DNA of 64,000 nucleotides from CAVVKW01 sp963761705 (GCA_963761705.1 CAVXHK010000001.1:1302001-1366000), one strand, 5' to 3'; numbered from the stretch's first letter, positions 1 to 9,017 are shown. The notes: generated from the letters alone by a model not told the origin. Program-made: numbers and translations.

Positions 1-405
1 CCAGAGATGAAGACGGGGGACGATTTGTTTGCGGCTTGGGGGGGAATCATGGGTTGTCAGCACGGGTTCTTGTTGCTGCTCGATTGGTTGATCCGGAAGG
101 ACGTGGGTCGTCTGCCGGAAGTGTGGCGGACGTTGACGACGGGACCGGCGCAGCGATTTGGGCTGCCGAAGCGGGGGCTGGCGGTGGGTGGCGACGCGGA
201 CCTCATCATCGTGGAGACAGTGGAGGACCGGGTGATCCGGCGGGAGGAGCTGCTCACGCGGCACCGGACGTCGCCTTACGTTGGGAAAAGGCTAGGGGTA
301 CGGGTGCGGGAGTCTTATCTGCGGGGAGAACCGCTCGTTCACCGTAGCGACGAAAACGTGACGGGGCGGGGACGGTTTTTGAAACGATCCGGGCGGCTGC
401 CGTGA
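1..405 (+). CDS. Allantoinase/dihydroorotase-family amidohydrolase, 3' end only
   Basis: The reading frame is open from the first base, so the start lies outside the window. The visible 134 residues are the C-terminal part of a cyclic amidohydrolase. They include a GGDADLIIVE segment, which in this family returns the chain to the small beta-sandwich domain, followed by the SPYVGKRLGVRVRESYLRGE tail typical of allantoinases and dihydroorotases. The metal-binding His and Asp residues would be upstream and cannot be checked. The stop overlaps the GTG start of the sulfotransferase gene by four bases (GTGA), so the two are probably co-translated. The choice between allantoinase, dihydroorotase and hydantoinase cannot be made from this fragment; SPYVG favours allantoinase. 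Confidence 0.8.
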   Translation, partial: PEMKTGDDLFAAWGGIMGCQHGFLLLLDWLIRKDVGRLPEVWRTLTTGPAQRFGLPKRGLAVGGDADLIIVETVEDRVIRREELLTRHRTSPYVGKRLGVRVRESYLRGEPLVHRSDENVTGRGRFLKRSGRLP

Positions 406-1145
406 AGGTAGAATTCCTGGTAATCGGGGCGCAGAAGTCCGGGACGACGGCGCTCAATCGGATGCTCCGGCAGCACCCTGGCTTGTGTCTGGCCGAGAAG
501 AAGGAGGTTCATTTTTTCGACCGGGACGCGGCGTTTGCGGATGGGGACCCCGATTGGGAGGAGTATCATTCTCATTTCTCGCCGGGGGACGGACAAGTCG
601 TGGGGGAAAACACGCCGGTGTATCTGTATTGGAAGCCGGCGGCGGAACGGATTGCGCGATACAACCCGGCCATGCGCCTGCTGGCGGTGCTGCGGGATCC
701 GGCGGAGCGGGCGTTTTCACATTGGCAAATGACGACGCGTAATGGTGATGAGACGCTGCCCTTTAGCGACGCAATCCGGCGGGAGGAGGAGCGGTGCGCC
801 GCGGCGGGGCCTGGCGGGGCGGGGCAGCACCGGTTCTGGTCCTACGTGGATCGGGGGCGCTACGCGGGACAGATCGAGCGGTTTCGGCGGTTCTTTCCGG
901 TGAAGCAGATGCTGGTGCTGCGGAGCGAGGAGCTGCGGGAGGAGCCGCAGGAGGTGTATGAGCGGCTGGCGGATTTCTTGGGCTTGGAGCGGCGGCAGTT
1001 TCGGGTTCGGCGGAAGCCGGTGAAGGTGCGTTACACGGACGAGATGTCGGCTGAGGATCGGGAGTATCTGCGCGGGGTGTTTGCGCCGGAGGTGGACGCC
1101 CTGGAGGAATTGCTGGGGTGGGATCTGGTGGCGTGGCGGGGATGA
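402..1145 (+). CDS. Sulfotransferase family protein
   Basis: A 247-residue cytosolic protein of the P-loop sulfotransferase family, which moves sulfate from PAPS to an acceptor hydroxyl or amine. The 5'-phosphosulfate loop GAQKSGTTALN lies at residues 8-18 directly after the first beta strand. The 3'-phosphate motif follows at about residues 95-105 (LLAVLRDPAERAFSHW), with Arg and Ser in the expected places. The length is close to that of bacterial sulfotransferase-domain proteins, and the body is rich in Arg and Glu. It starts at a GTG overlapping the stop of the preceding amidohydrolase. The acceptor cannot be predicted; candidates include cell-surface glycans or lipids. Confidence 0.88.
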   Translation: MKVEFLVIGAQKSGTTALNRMLRQHPGLCLAEKKEVHFFDRDAAFADGDPDWEEYHSHFSPGDGQVVGENTPVYLYWKPAAERIARYNPAMRLLAVLRDPAERAFSHWQMTTRNGDETLPFSDAIRREEERCAAAGPGGAGQHRFWSYVDRGRYAGQIERFRRFFPVKQMLVLRSEELREEPQEVYERLADFLGLERRQFRVRRKPVKVRYTDEMSAEDREYLRGVFAPEVDALEELLGWDLVAWRG

Positions 1146-1180
1146 TGGGACGTGTCCGGCGGAGGCGGAGCGGACTGGTT

Positions 1181-1210
1181 CGGCGATTGCAAATCGCCGC
1201 GCCTTGAACG
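1181..1210. repeat. Intergenic palindrome of the short GC-rich family (copy 1)
   Basis: The hairpin CGGCGATTGCAAATCGCCG is followed by CGCCTTGAACGG, in the gap between the sulfotransferase and cimA. It has the same build as the copies near 49.5 kb and 60.9 kb: a perfect short stem, a 2-3 base loop, then C-G-C-x-CCTTGxA. It could act as a transcript stabiliser or weak terminator. No long T-run follows. Confidence 0.6.
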
Positions 1211-1258
1211 GTTGCGCCCTTGCGGGTGGTGGTGCGGTCGGGTAGTTATCGCGGTCCG

Positions 1259-2851
1259 ATGGAAGCGAAACGAGTGACCCTCTACGACACGACTCTGCGC
1301 GATGGGACGCAGGGGACGGGGATTTCGTTTTCGGTTCAAGATAAGATCCGGGTGGCGGAGCGGCTGGATGCGTTTGGGTTCGACTACATCGAGGGCGGTT
1401 GGCCGGGGTCGAATCCGCGAGACGTGGCGTTTTTTCAGGAGGCGGCGAAGCGAACTTGGAAAAACGCGAAAATCGCGGCGTTTGGCATGACGCGGAGGGG
1501 GAAGCTGGGGGTCGAGGACGACGCGCAGGTCCGGTTGTTGCTGGAGGCGGAGACGCCGGTGGTGACGATCGTGGGGAAGACGTGGCCGCTGCACGTGACG
1601 GAGGTTTTCAACGTCTCGCTGGAAGAAAATCTGGCGATGATCGCGGACACCGTCGCGTTTTTGAAAATAAACGGTCGCGAGGTCATCTACGACGCTGAGC
1701 ATTTTTTCGATAGTTACGTCGAAGACACGGAGTATTCGCTCGCGACGGTGCGGGCGGCGCGGGACGCCGGGGCGGATCTCGTGGTGCTCTGCGACACGAA
1801 CGGCGGGTCGATGCCCGAGACTGTCGGGTCGGTCACGCAGGACGTGATGGCGCACCTCGGCGTGGCGGTCGGCATCCACACTCACAACGATTGCGGGGTC
1901 GGGGTGGCGAACGCGCTCGCGGCGGTTCGCGCTGGAGCAGTGCAGGTGCAGGGCACGATCAATGGCTACGGCGAGCGGGTGGGGAATTGCAACCTCACCA
2001 GTGTGATTCCAAATCTTCAGCTCAAGCTCGGCCTGCCGGTCGTCGACGATCTGTCACGTCTCCGGGAACTTGCGGTCTTCGTTGACGAGATGGCGAACGT
2101 GCCGCACGACATCCGCGCTCCCTACGTCGGAGCCGCTGCGTTCACCCACAAGGGTGGGTTGCACGTCCACGCGGTGCAGAAGCTGGCGCGAACTTACGAG
2201 CACGTGCCGCCGGGTGTGGTGGGGAATCGGCAGACGATCGTCGTCTCGGATCTCTCGGGTCAGTCGAACGTGCTGATCAAGGCGAAAGAGCTTGGGTTCG
2301 ACTTGGCAAAAGGGGCGCCGGAGGTCGCGGCGACGTTGGCCGAGATCAAACGGTTGGAGAACGACGGGTTCGAATTCGAGGCTGCTGACGGGTCATTCGA
2401 TTTGCTCGTGCGGCGGTCGCTGGGCGCTTGGCGGGCGTTGTTTGATCTGAAGGAATATCATTGCACGTTCCGACACTCGCCCGTTGGGGGGTCGGTCAAC
2501 ACGTGCGAGGCGACCGTGAAACTGCACGTCGGCGGCGAGGCGGAATACACCGTGGCCGAAGGTGATGGACCGGTGAACGCGCTGGACGCGGCGTTGCGAA
2601 AGGCGTTGCGACCATTTTACGGCTGGATCGATGGGATCGCGCTCACGGATTACAAAGTGCGGATCGTGGACGGGAAAATGGGGACCGCCGCCCGGACCCG
2701 GGTGCTCATCGAATCGGCGGATGGTGAATCTTCCTGGGGAACGGTTGGCGTGTCGGACAACATCATCGAAGCCAGCTGGCAGGCGCTCGTGGATAGCTAC
2801 GAATACGCCGCGCTGAAGAGCGGGCGATTGAACGTGGAGGCTGCGACGTGA
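1259..2851 (+). CDS. cimA: (R)-citramalate synthase
   Basis: This 530-residue member of the DRE-TIM metallolyase family condenses pyruvate with acetyl-CoA to (R)-citramalate, the entry step of the threonine-independent isoleucine route. The signature DTTLRDGTQGTG lies near the N-terminus and the metal/substrate motif GIHTHNDCGVGVANAL near residue 205. The C-terminal third is the LeuA-type allosteric domain, where isoleucine feedback is usual. Length and the YIEGGWPGSNPRD segment match CimA rather than 2-isopropylmalate synthase or homocitrate synthase. I prefer the ATG at 1259 over an upstream TTG at 1220 because homology begins right after it. The 3' end overlaps the next gene by four bases. 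Confidence 0.93.
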   Translation: MEAKRVTLYDTTLRDGTQGTGISFSVQDKIRVAERLDAFGFDYIEGGWPGSNPRDVAFFQEAAKRTWKNAKIAAFGMTRRGKLGVEDDAQVRLLLEAETPVVTIVGKTWPLHVTEVFNVSLEENLAMIADTVAFLKINGREVIYDAEHFFDSYVEDTEYSLATVRAARDAGADLVVLCDTNGGSMPETVGSVTQDVMAHLGVAVGIHTHNDCGVGVANALAAVRAGAVQVQGTINGYGERVGNCNLTSVIPNLQLKLGLPVVDDLSRLRELAVFVDEMANVPHDIRAPYVGAAAFTHKGGLHVHAVQKLARTYEHVPPGVVGNRQTIVVSDLSGQSNVLIKAKELGFDLAKGAPEVAATLAEIKRLENDGFEFEAADGSFDLLVRRSLGAWRALFDLKEYHCTFRHSPVGGSVNTCEATVKLHVGGEAEYTVAEGDGPVNALDAALRKALRPFYGWIDGIALTDYKVRIVDGKMGTAARTRVLIESADGESSWGTVGVSDNIIEASWQALVDSYEYAALKSGRLNVEAAT

Positions 2852-3312
2852 CGGGCGAAGATTGGGTGCAGGCGACGAACCTGGTTCTGCTTGGGCTCCT
2901 GGCGGGGTGTGACTTGGCGTCCGTGCTGTTCGTGCAGCCCGCTTTGGTGCGGCTGCCGGAGACGCAGCGGGCCGAGGCGGTGCGGGCGGTTTTCCGGCGG
3001 ACGGGGCGGCTACTGCCGGTGCTCGCGGTCGCCGGGCTGGTGACTGCCCTGGCTGCGACCGGGATTGTGGCGGTGACTCGGACGCTGAGCGTGTGGTTGC
3101 CGCTGATCGGTTTGCTGGCGCTCGCGGGTATGGTCGCGGCGAGCGTGAAGGGAAGTCTGCCCGCTTTGAAGGGCTTGCTCGCGCTGCCGGATGGCACCGA
3201 TGAGAAAGCGTGGAAAGTGCTGTGGCACCGATGGGACCGCTGGCAGACGCTGCGGGTCGGCTTGGAGATCGTGGCGCTCGGAGCCTTCGCCGTGGCGGCG
3301 GTCTGGGAATGA
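2848..3312 (+). CDS. Small polytopic membrane protein (DUF1772-like)
   Basis: A 154-residue integral membrane protein with about four hydrophobic segments (residues 10-30, 50-72, 80-100 and 135-152). The FVQPALVRLP stretch after the first helix and the WHRWDRWQTLRVGLE motif before the last helix resemble the DUF1772/anthrone-oxygenase-like family, whose members have mostly unknown roles. It starts with GTG inside the end of cimA (GTGA overlap), so it is translationally coupled to isoleucine synthesis, although a functional link is not obvious. The family call rests on the conserved WxRWxxxxxxR feature and is tentative. Confidence 0.7.
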   Translation: MTGEDWVQATNLVLLGLLAGCDLASVLFVQPALVRLPETQRAEAVRAVFRRTGRLLPVLAVAGLVTALAATGIVAVTRTLSVWLPLIGLLALAGMVAASVKGSLPALKGLLALPDGTDEKAWKVLWHRWDRWQTLRVGLEIVALGAFAVAAVWE

Positions 3313-3337
3313 GGCGGGGCGATCCGTTTTCCGGGTA

Positions 3338-3464
3338 GGGAAGCCGCGCGGTTGGGTGCCCGCTTTCAAGACGGGGGCGTGCGATCCACGCTGAGTGGAA
3401 GATCGCTTCGGGTCGGCGATCCACCCGCTGGGAGCAAGTCACGGAACCCGCGGCGCGGCTTCCC
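3338..3464. repeat. Large imperfect inverted repeat with internal hairpin
   Basis: The outer arms are 20 bases each: GGGAAGCCGCGCGGTTGGGT at 3338-3357 and AACCCGCGGCGCGGCTTCCC at 3445-3464. They are near-perfect reverse complements. Between them GCGATCCAC occurs twice (3381-3389 and 3416-3424), and the first copy can pair with GTGG-AAG-ATCGC at 3395-3406. The element fills the gap between the DUF1772-like gene and the M48 protease and contains no gene. Confidence 0.7.
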
Positions 3465-3496
3465 TTCCCAGGTGTCGATGCGGTAGCGTTCGCGAC

Positions 3497-4777
3497 GTGG
3501 CGGGTGAATCTTTGACTTTGCAGAAACTGGTTCACCCGAAGGAGGAGACGTATTTCATCGCTCTGCTCGTGATCTCGGTCCTCATCTGGATCGTTATCTC
3601 GTGCTTCGCGATTTTCTTTTTACCGTTCGTCGCACTGTTCGGGTGGCTTGCGAACGGATTATTCGTCGCGCAGCTGCGGAGCGAGTCCGTCGAGGTGACG
3701 GAGACGCAGCTACCGGCGCTCCACCGGGCGTTCCGCGAGACTTGTGACCGGCTGGCGCAAACGAAGATGCCGCGGCTTTACGTGCTACAGGCGGGCGGGT
3801 TGCTGAACGCTTTCGCGACGCGCTTCTGTGCTCGAGATTTCGTGGTTCTTTATTCGGACATCGTCGAGGCGACGGGCACGGATTCGTGCGAGATGCGGTT
3901 CATCTTGGGACACGAGATCGGGCACGTGCGGCGAAAGCATCTTCTCAAGGAGCTCATTCTCCTGCCGGGCCTGTTGTTGCCGCTGATCGGAAATGCCTAC
4001 CGCCGGAGCCGCGAGACGACGTGTGACCGCTACGGGATGTTTGCTGCGAACGACGCGCGCGGCGCGGTGCAGGCGATGATGATGCTGGCCGGAGGGCGCG
4101 AGGCGAAGCGGTTGTTTTTGCCCGAGGAATTTGCGGACCAGGCGGTGCGGGAGCGTGGGTTCTTCGTGTCGTGGCACGAACTGCTGTCGAGCTATCCGAC
4201 CTTGTCGCGGCGAGTGGCTGATCTGTTGGCGCTTGAGCGTGGCGAGCCGGAGCGCAAGCCAAAGCGTCACCCGCTTGCTTACGTGATCGCCCTGTTTTCA
4301 CCGAGCACGCCGGGCGGCGGGGTCGGGAGTCTGATCGTCACCGTTATCGTGTTGTTCTATCTGGCGATGGTCGGGGCGTCCGTGCTGGTGCCGGTGGTTA
4401 CAAAACTGGCGGCGAAAGACAATGCGGCTGCCGTCCAAGGATCGGCGGAATCCGACTTAGTTCAGTCCGAAGTCCGGGAGGACGGTGTCATCGAGACTGG
4501 CTTGATCGGCGAATGGATCGGTTCGTCGCCGGAAGATTCGATGACCTGGACGACGAAGCGAATGGCCGATGGGACGTTGGAAACCATCTTTGACGAGGCG
4601 ACGGACGACGAGTTCCGTCAACTTGGAGACTGGCGGGTCGTCGGCGACACTTACTACGAACTCCTCGGTGCGAACGGCATGGTTGAGTTCGAGATCATCG
4701 AGCGAAGTGACGGAGTGGTTAAATTCGTCGACGAGGGATCGGGGCCGGATTCGGCCTACGTCGAACGACGGAAATAA
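3497..4777 (+). CDS. M48-family membrane zinc metalloprotease
   Basis: A 426-residue membrane-bound protease of the Ste24/HtpX type. A hydrophobic hairpin (about residues 20-55) precedes the catalytic domain, which carries the zinc motif HEIGH in the context FILGHEIGHVRRKH. The third ligand is probably the Glu in YRRSRETTCDRYG further downstream. After the protease domain comes another transmembrane helix (LIVTVIVLFYLAMVGAS), then a C-terminal region resembling a small beta-rich sensor domain (GLIGEWIGSSPEDSMTW, GDWRVVGDTYYEL). The frame is open further upstream to 3395, but that part has no recognisable protein character and covers the inverted repeat, so the GTG at 3497 is preferred. The role is probably membrane-protein quality control. 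Confidence 0.88.
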   Translation: MAGESLTLQKLVHPKEETYFIALLVISVLIWIVISCFAIFFLPFVALFGWLANGLFVAQLRSESVEVTETQLPALHRAFRETCDRLAQTKMPRLYVLQAGGLLNAFATRFCARDFVVLYSDIVEATGTDSCEMRFILGHEIGHVRRKHLLKELILLPGLLLPLIGNAYRRSRETTCDRYGMFAANDARGAVQAMMMLAGGREAKRLFLPEEFADQAVRERGFFVSWHELLSSYPTLSRRVADLLALERGEPERKPKRHPLAYVIALFSPSTPGGGVGSLIVTVIVLFYLAMVGASVLVPVVTKLAAKDNAAAVQGSAESDLVQSEVREDGVIETGLIGEWIGSSPEDSMTWTTKRMADGTLETIFDEATDDEFRQLGDWRVVGDTYYELLGANGMVEFEIIERSDGVVKFVDEGSGPDSAYVERRK

Positions 4778-4783
4778 CGGCGC

Positions 4784-5488
4784 TCAGATCGTCGTGTAGA
4801 GGAGCCGATTGCAGTTCGGGCAGTGGACGATTGCCTTCGATGCTTTGACGGCGAGAACGGTCTGCGTGGTGACTTTGACGTGGCAGCCGGTGCAGTTGTC
4901 ACCATCGAGTTCCACGATGGCGGTGCCGAGTTTGCCTTTGAAGATGCGGTCGTATTGATCGAGGAGATCTTCGTCGAGTCCTTCGGTGAGCGCTGGGCGA
5001 CTGGCGAGAAGCTCCGTTACGGAGGCATCGACGTTGACCTTTTTCTTGCCGAGTTCGGTGATTTGGGTCTCGAGTTTGGCGCGCTCCTCGGTGTGGGCTC
5101 GTTCGGCCTCGGCGACGGCGGGCTGGAGGGATTCGGTCTCCTCCATGAGGTCGAGTTCACGATCCTCGATCGCGCGGATCGACTTCTCGGCGGTCTCGAT
5201 CTCGTGGCCGAGGGCGGCGAATTGTTCATTCTTACGCGTCTCGAGCTGCTGAGTTTTGTAGCGGGCGATGTTGCCGCGTTTGGTGCCGGCTTCGAGTTCG
5301 AGAGATTTTCGCTCGAGTTCGATGGCGCGGAGGCGCGTCTTGGAGGCTTCCAGGCGGGCGGCTGAGGAGGCGATCTGCTTCTCCTTCGCGGCCTTTTCGT
5401 CCGGGATGGCGGCGAGTTCGAGTTTGAGTGCGCGGATGCGTTGGTCGCGGTCCTGAATGGTGAGGAGGGTTTCGATTTCCGGAAGCAT
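4784..5488 (-). CDS. Coiled-coil zinc-ribbon protein (C4-type, zf-RING_7)
   Basis: A 234-residue protein with two long coiled-coil helices (about residues 10-170, rich in Glu, Arg and Lys) followed by a C4 zinc ribbon, CTGCHVK with CPNCNRLLY. This is the layout of the widespread DUF164/CdsZ-like family found in chlamydiae, actinobacteria and many others. Proposed roles include RNA handling or acting as a scaffold; none is settled. The ATG at 5488 (MLPEIETLLTIQ) is chosen because homology begins there; the longer frame upstream runs into the promoter region of the divergent acyltransferase gene. It converges on the M48 protease gene with only six bases between the stops. Confidence 0.85.
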   Translation of the reverse strand: MLPEIETLLTIQDRDQRIRALKLELAAIPDEKAAKEKQIASSAARLEASKTRLRAIELERKSLELEAGTKRGNIARYKTQQLETRKNEQFAALGHEIETAEKSIRAIEDRELDLMEETESLQPAVAEAERAHTEERAKLETQITELGKKKVNVDASVTELLASRPALTEGLDEDLLDQYDRIFKGKLGTAIVELDGDNCTGCHVKVTTQTVLAVKASKAIVHCPNCNRLLYTTI

Positions 5489-5605
5489 CGGTGAGGGGAG
5501 GCTGTCCAATCGGGCGCGGCGGGACCAGCCCGAAATTCCGGGATCGAGAGTTGCTTGCGCGTCGGACTTGAATAAAGGTCCGCTCCGCTCGTTACTCGCT
5601 CGACC

Positions 5606-6751
5606 ATGCCCGTTCCCGTGAATCCTGATAATCCGCACGTCGCGGTGCCCGGGAAGCGGTCGAAATACCTCCCGCAGCTCGACGGGTTGCGCGGCATCGC
5701 GATCCTCACGGTGCTGCTCCATCACTTTCACGTTCATCTCCCGGCGTGGGTGGACTGGGGTCCGATCGGAGTGCGTCTATTTTTTCTGTTGAGTGGGTAT
5801 CTCATCACGCTGTCGCTGTGGAAGATGAACGCCCGGTCCGTCGCGGGCGCGAGCTGGTGGCGCGGGCTTTGGGGATACCACACCCGCCGCTTCACCCGGC
5901 TGGCTCCGGTGCTGTATCTCATGCTGGCCATCGCGTTTCTGCTCGGGCTGCCGGAATACCGCGACGCGCTCCTTTGGCACGCGGCGTTCCTCACAAATTT
6001 TTACGCAACGTTCGAAAACCAATGGCCGGGCGCGGCATCGCACCTCTGGTCGCTCTCGGTGCAAGAGCAATTTTACGTGCTTTGGCCGTTCGTGATTCTC
6101 GTCATCCCACGGCGGATTTTACCGTGGGCGATGCTGGCCCTCATCGGCGGGGCGTTTTCCTTCCGTTTCTGGGCGTCGGCGACGGACGCATCCGATTTTA
6201 TCAAATGGACGATGCTGCCTGGGGTGATCGACAGTTTTGCGCTTGGAGCGATGATTTCGTGCTGGAAAGCCTCGCCCGAGCGGATGCCACTGGCGACCGG
6301 GCGGCTCGGTCTCATCGTCTCAGCGCTCGCGCTCGCCTGCTACGTGGCTGCCCGGTTCATGCGTTACGCAAAGTTCGACTCGCCCTGGCTGGCGTTCACC
6401 GAGACGTTCGAGAACGTCTTTCTTGGCTGGGTGATGTTGCGGACGATCGAGGGTTGGCCGGGATTGCTTGGGCGTTTTTTTGAGAACCGGTTGCTCGTTT
6501 ACATCGGAAAGGTGAGCTACGGGATCTACGTCTTCCACGTGTTGGTGCACGTGCTCGTTGGTCCGCTCCTCGACGAGATCGGGTTCAAGCCCCACGTGTT
6601 CGCGCGCGCGGTGGTGCTCTCCGCAATCTCGATCGGCGTGGCGACGCTGTCCTGGAGAGTCCTGGAAAATCCGCTCACCGTCTGGGTCCGAAGGCACGAA
6701 GCGGAGAAGCGAGCGACTTCCAGTGAGACGTCGAAAGTCGCGGCGAGGTGA
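5606..6751 (+). CDS. Acyltransferase-3 family membrane protein (OafA/YrhL type)
   Basis: A 381-residue polytopic protein with about ten membrane helices. The N-terminal YLPQLDGLRGIAILTVLLHHF is the signature of acyltransferase-3 proteins, with R-G-x-A-I and the conserved His pair. SYLWSLSVQEQFYVLWP-like residues appear as HLWSLSVQEQFYVLWPF, another family hallmark. Such enzymes acetylate or acylate extracytoplasmic sugars, peptidoglycan or lipids. It is transcribed divergently from the zinc-ribbon gene and stands alone, so its substrate cannot be deduced. The C-terminal tail after the last helix is charged and cytosolic. Confidence 0.92.
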   Translation: MPVPVNPDNPHVAVPGKRSKYLPQLDGLRGIAILTVLLHHFHVHLPAWVDWGPIGVRLFFLLSGYLITLSLWKMNARSVAGASWWRGLWGYHTRRFTRLAPVLYLMLAIAFLLGLPEYRDALLWHAAFLTNFYATFENQWPGAASHLWSLSVQEQFYVLWPFVILVIPRRILPWAMLALIGGAFSFRFWASATDASDFIKWTMLPGVIDSFALGAMISCWKASPERMPLATGRLGLIVSALALACYVAARFMRYAKFDSPWLAFTETFENVFLGWVMLRTIEGWPGLLGRFFENRLLVYIGKVSYGIYVFHVLVHVLVGPLLDEIGFKPHVFARAVVLSAISIGVATLSWRVLENPLTVWVRRHEAEKRATSSETSKVAAR

Positions 6752-6865
6752 GGCGGTAGGGGCCTCGATCGCCAGCCTGCGGATCGGGAAACGTTCACTG
6801 GCTCGGAAATTGCTTCGTGGCGGCGGTGTCCAGCCGACGATTGTCCAAACGTCGCCTCACGAAAA

Positions 6866-6887
6866 AGGGCGCGCCGAAGCGCGCCCT
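6866..6887 (-). terminator. Intrinsic terminator of the 84-residue membrane protein gene
   Basis: Read on the minus strand this is AGGGCGCG-CTTCGG-CGCGCCCT followed immediately by TTTTTC: a GC-rich stem with a UUCG-type loop and a T-run. It lies 24 bases past the stop of the minus-strand gene ending at 6912. The T-run is only on the minus side. Confidence 0.85.
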
Positions 6888-6911
6888 CATCAAATTGGTC
6901 CGTTGGAAGAT

Positions 6912-7166
6912 TTACTCGAGTTCGTCGGCCTTGCGGGAGAGCCGGTTCGAAAGGATGAAGAAGCTCGGGACCCAGAGGCCAATGAAGATGCCAAAGCGTT
7001 CACCGTAGGCTCGATTTTCGCGCGAGGCGGTGAACCAGGTGATGATCGAGGCCAGGATGGAAACGAATCCCAGGTAGAGGCAAACGTCGGAAACCAAACG
7101 AAGGTTGTCCGCGTTCACGCTGTTGGTCACTGGCTTCACGTAGTCTTCAATGTCTGATTTTTTCAT
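6912..7166 (-). CDS. Small two-helix membrane protein, unknown function
   Basis: An 84-residue protein starting MKKSDIEDYVKPVTNS. Two hydrophobic segments (about residues 24-45 and 56-72) are joined by a short basic loop with ASRENRAYGERFG, and the C-terminus is charged (SNRLSRKADELE). The frame continues upstream as a much longer open frame, but that extension is the antisense of the neighbouring plus-strand gene. The ATG at 7166 and the strong terminator just after the stop support this short form. I do not recognise the family. Confidence 0.75.
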   Translation of the reverse strand: MKKSDIEDYVKPVTNSVNADNLRLVSDVCLYLGFVSILASIITWFTASRENRAYGERFGIFIGLWVPSFFILSNRLSRKADELE

Positions 7167-7250
7167 ACTTTTGTAACGTATCGAAGTAACGGTTTGGCCG
7201 CAATGATTGTTGCTCGACACGGACAAAATGCCGCCGGACAGTGCCGCGAC

Positions 7251-8938
7251 ATGAAAAAGGCTCTCCCAATCCTCATTCTTCTGGCGGTTATCGTCGCCGC
7301 GGTCGCCTGGTATCTCTCCGGCCAAAAAATCGCGCTGGACGGCACTCGCCTGCTCCCGGCGACGACGCTTTTCTACGCTTCGCTGCCCGACGTCGAGCGA
7401 TCCGGTGAGCGTTGGCGCGAGACGGCCCTCGCGAAAATCGGCTCCGACGAGGCGGTCAAAGCCTTCCTCGAGAAACCTCTGGAGATGCTGTCCAGCCAGG
7501 GCGGCGGCGAGGCGACCAAGATCCTGGAAAAAGTCGATCCCGGCAGTCTCTTCCTGGCTGTCCCGTCGGCCACTTCCGACGGCGTCGACGTTCTGCTCGG
7601 TTTCCAGTTCGAAGGGAGTCAAGCCGATCTGGACGAAGCCATGGGCCGACTCCACGCCGAGTTGGAACTTTTTTTCCCGGTCGCGACGAAAGCGACGACT
7701 GAATACGAGGGCAATGTCGTAACCGCATTCGCGTCTCCGAACGGCACACTCTACAGCGCGTCGCGAGACTCGTGGGGATTTCTGAGTTCCAGTGAGAAAG
7801 CCGCGCAAGCTGCGCTCGACCGGGTCGCGGGGCTGGCGAAGGGGCCTTCGCTCGCCGAGGACGAGGACTTCGCTTCTGTCACTGACCGTCTTGCGGAGAG
7901 TCCCGAGATGCTGTGGTTCGTCCGGCTCCAGCCGGTGATCGATGAGATCGTCAGATTCGGCCAAGGTGTTGGTGCCGACACGAGCAGCTTTGAGAGTGCG
8001 CAGATGCGCCAGATCGTCGCCGTCGGCGGGACGCTCCTCTTCGACGGTCTCGATCAGCAGGAGACGCTCTTCGTGCTCGCGCCGGGATTGAAGACGGACT
8101 ACCCGGCGATCAAGCACGAAGGCATAGCCTTCACCACGCCAGAGACCTCCATTTACTTCGAAGCGATTCAGGACTGGTCGTCGATCAGTACGCCGGAATA
8201 CCTCGCTTCGCTCCCGGAAGAGGTGCGGCAATTTCTCGAAACGAACGAGATCGATCTCGCGAAAGTCCCTTCTTGGTTCGGAAGCGACTCCACGTTGGTT
8301 GTCAACTGGGCAACCAATGCGATGGTGCCGAGCGTTCTCGCGGCGATCGCGATCGCCGATCGGCCCGAGATCGAGTCCGCCGTCGAACGGGTTTCCCAAG
8401 CGGCTGGGCTTGATCTGACCCGCTCCGATCTCGACGGAGCGACCGCCTTCACCTTCCCCGCCATGCAGATCCAGCTCATCGATCCCGTCTTGGCGGTCAG
8501 CGACAAATACCTCCTCGGAGCTCTCACGAACGCGACGGTCGTAGCCGCACTCTCGCCGACGCCCGAAGCGAAGACGCTGCTCGACGCCCCTGGATTTGCG
8601 AAGGCGAGAACCGCCTTCGATACGCCCGCCCAGGGCTTTGGCTACATCGACGCAAAGGTCGTCTTCGAGCGGCTCTACAATCAGCTGCGCCCCGTCGCGA
8701 TGTTCGCCGCCGCCATGTCGCCCGACCTCTCCGAGAAGGTCGACGTGAGCAAGCTGCCCGAGACCGAGGACATCGCGCAGTACCTCCGCCCGATCACCTA
8801 TCTTCAGCGGCAGGTCGATTCCGGCTGGCTCATGGAGAGCTCGGCCCGATCACCATCTCCGAAGTTGGCTTGCTCGGCGGCATCGGTGTCGGGGTGGCAG
8901 CTTTCAGCCAAATGAATGGCGCTGCCCCGACGCCCTGA
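7251..8938 (+). CDS. Membrane-anchored periplasmic protein, unknown, with probable frameshift near the 3' end
   Basis: Roughly 560 residues beginning MKKALPILILLAVIVAAVAWYL, an uncleaved anchor or signal segment, followed by a long acidic soluble domain that should face the periplasm. The body contains repeated L-PATTLFYASLPD and GFGYIDAKVVFERLY type stretches reminiscent of DUF3352-like proteins; I do not assign a function. The uninterrupted frame ends at 8915 with a tail of low-complexity Ser, Ala and Pro. Shifting the frame by one base at about 8843 gives GPITISEVGLLGG followed by a hydrophobic glycine-rich end and a stop at 8936-8938, a far more protein-like C-terminus. I therefore annotate to 8938 and treat the shift as a mutation or sequence error. 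Start at ATG 7251, not the upstream ATG at 7194. Confidence 0.7.
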
Positions 8939-9017
8939 TCGGTGAGATGGAGGCAGCATTCCGCTTGCAATCGGGGCGGGTCGAATTATTCTCCTGCTCC
9001 CTTCACAGGACGGCAAA

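Noticed and set aside
7194..7250. Upstream ATG start for the membrane-anchored protein at 7251
   Set aside because: It would place 19 non-hydrophobic residues before the membrane anchor, and the anchor naturally begins at MKKALP.
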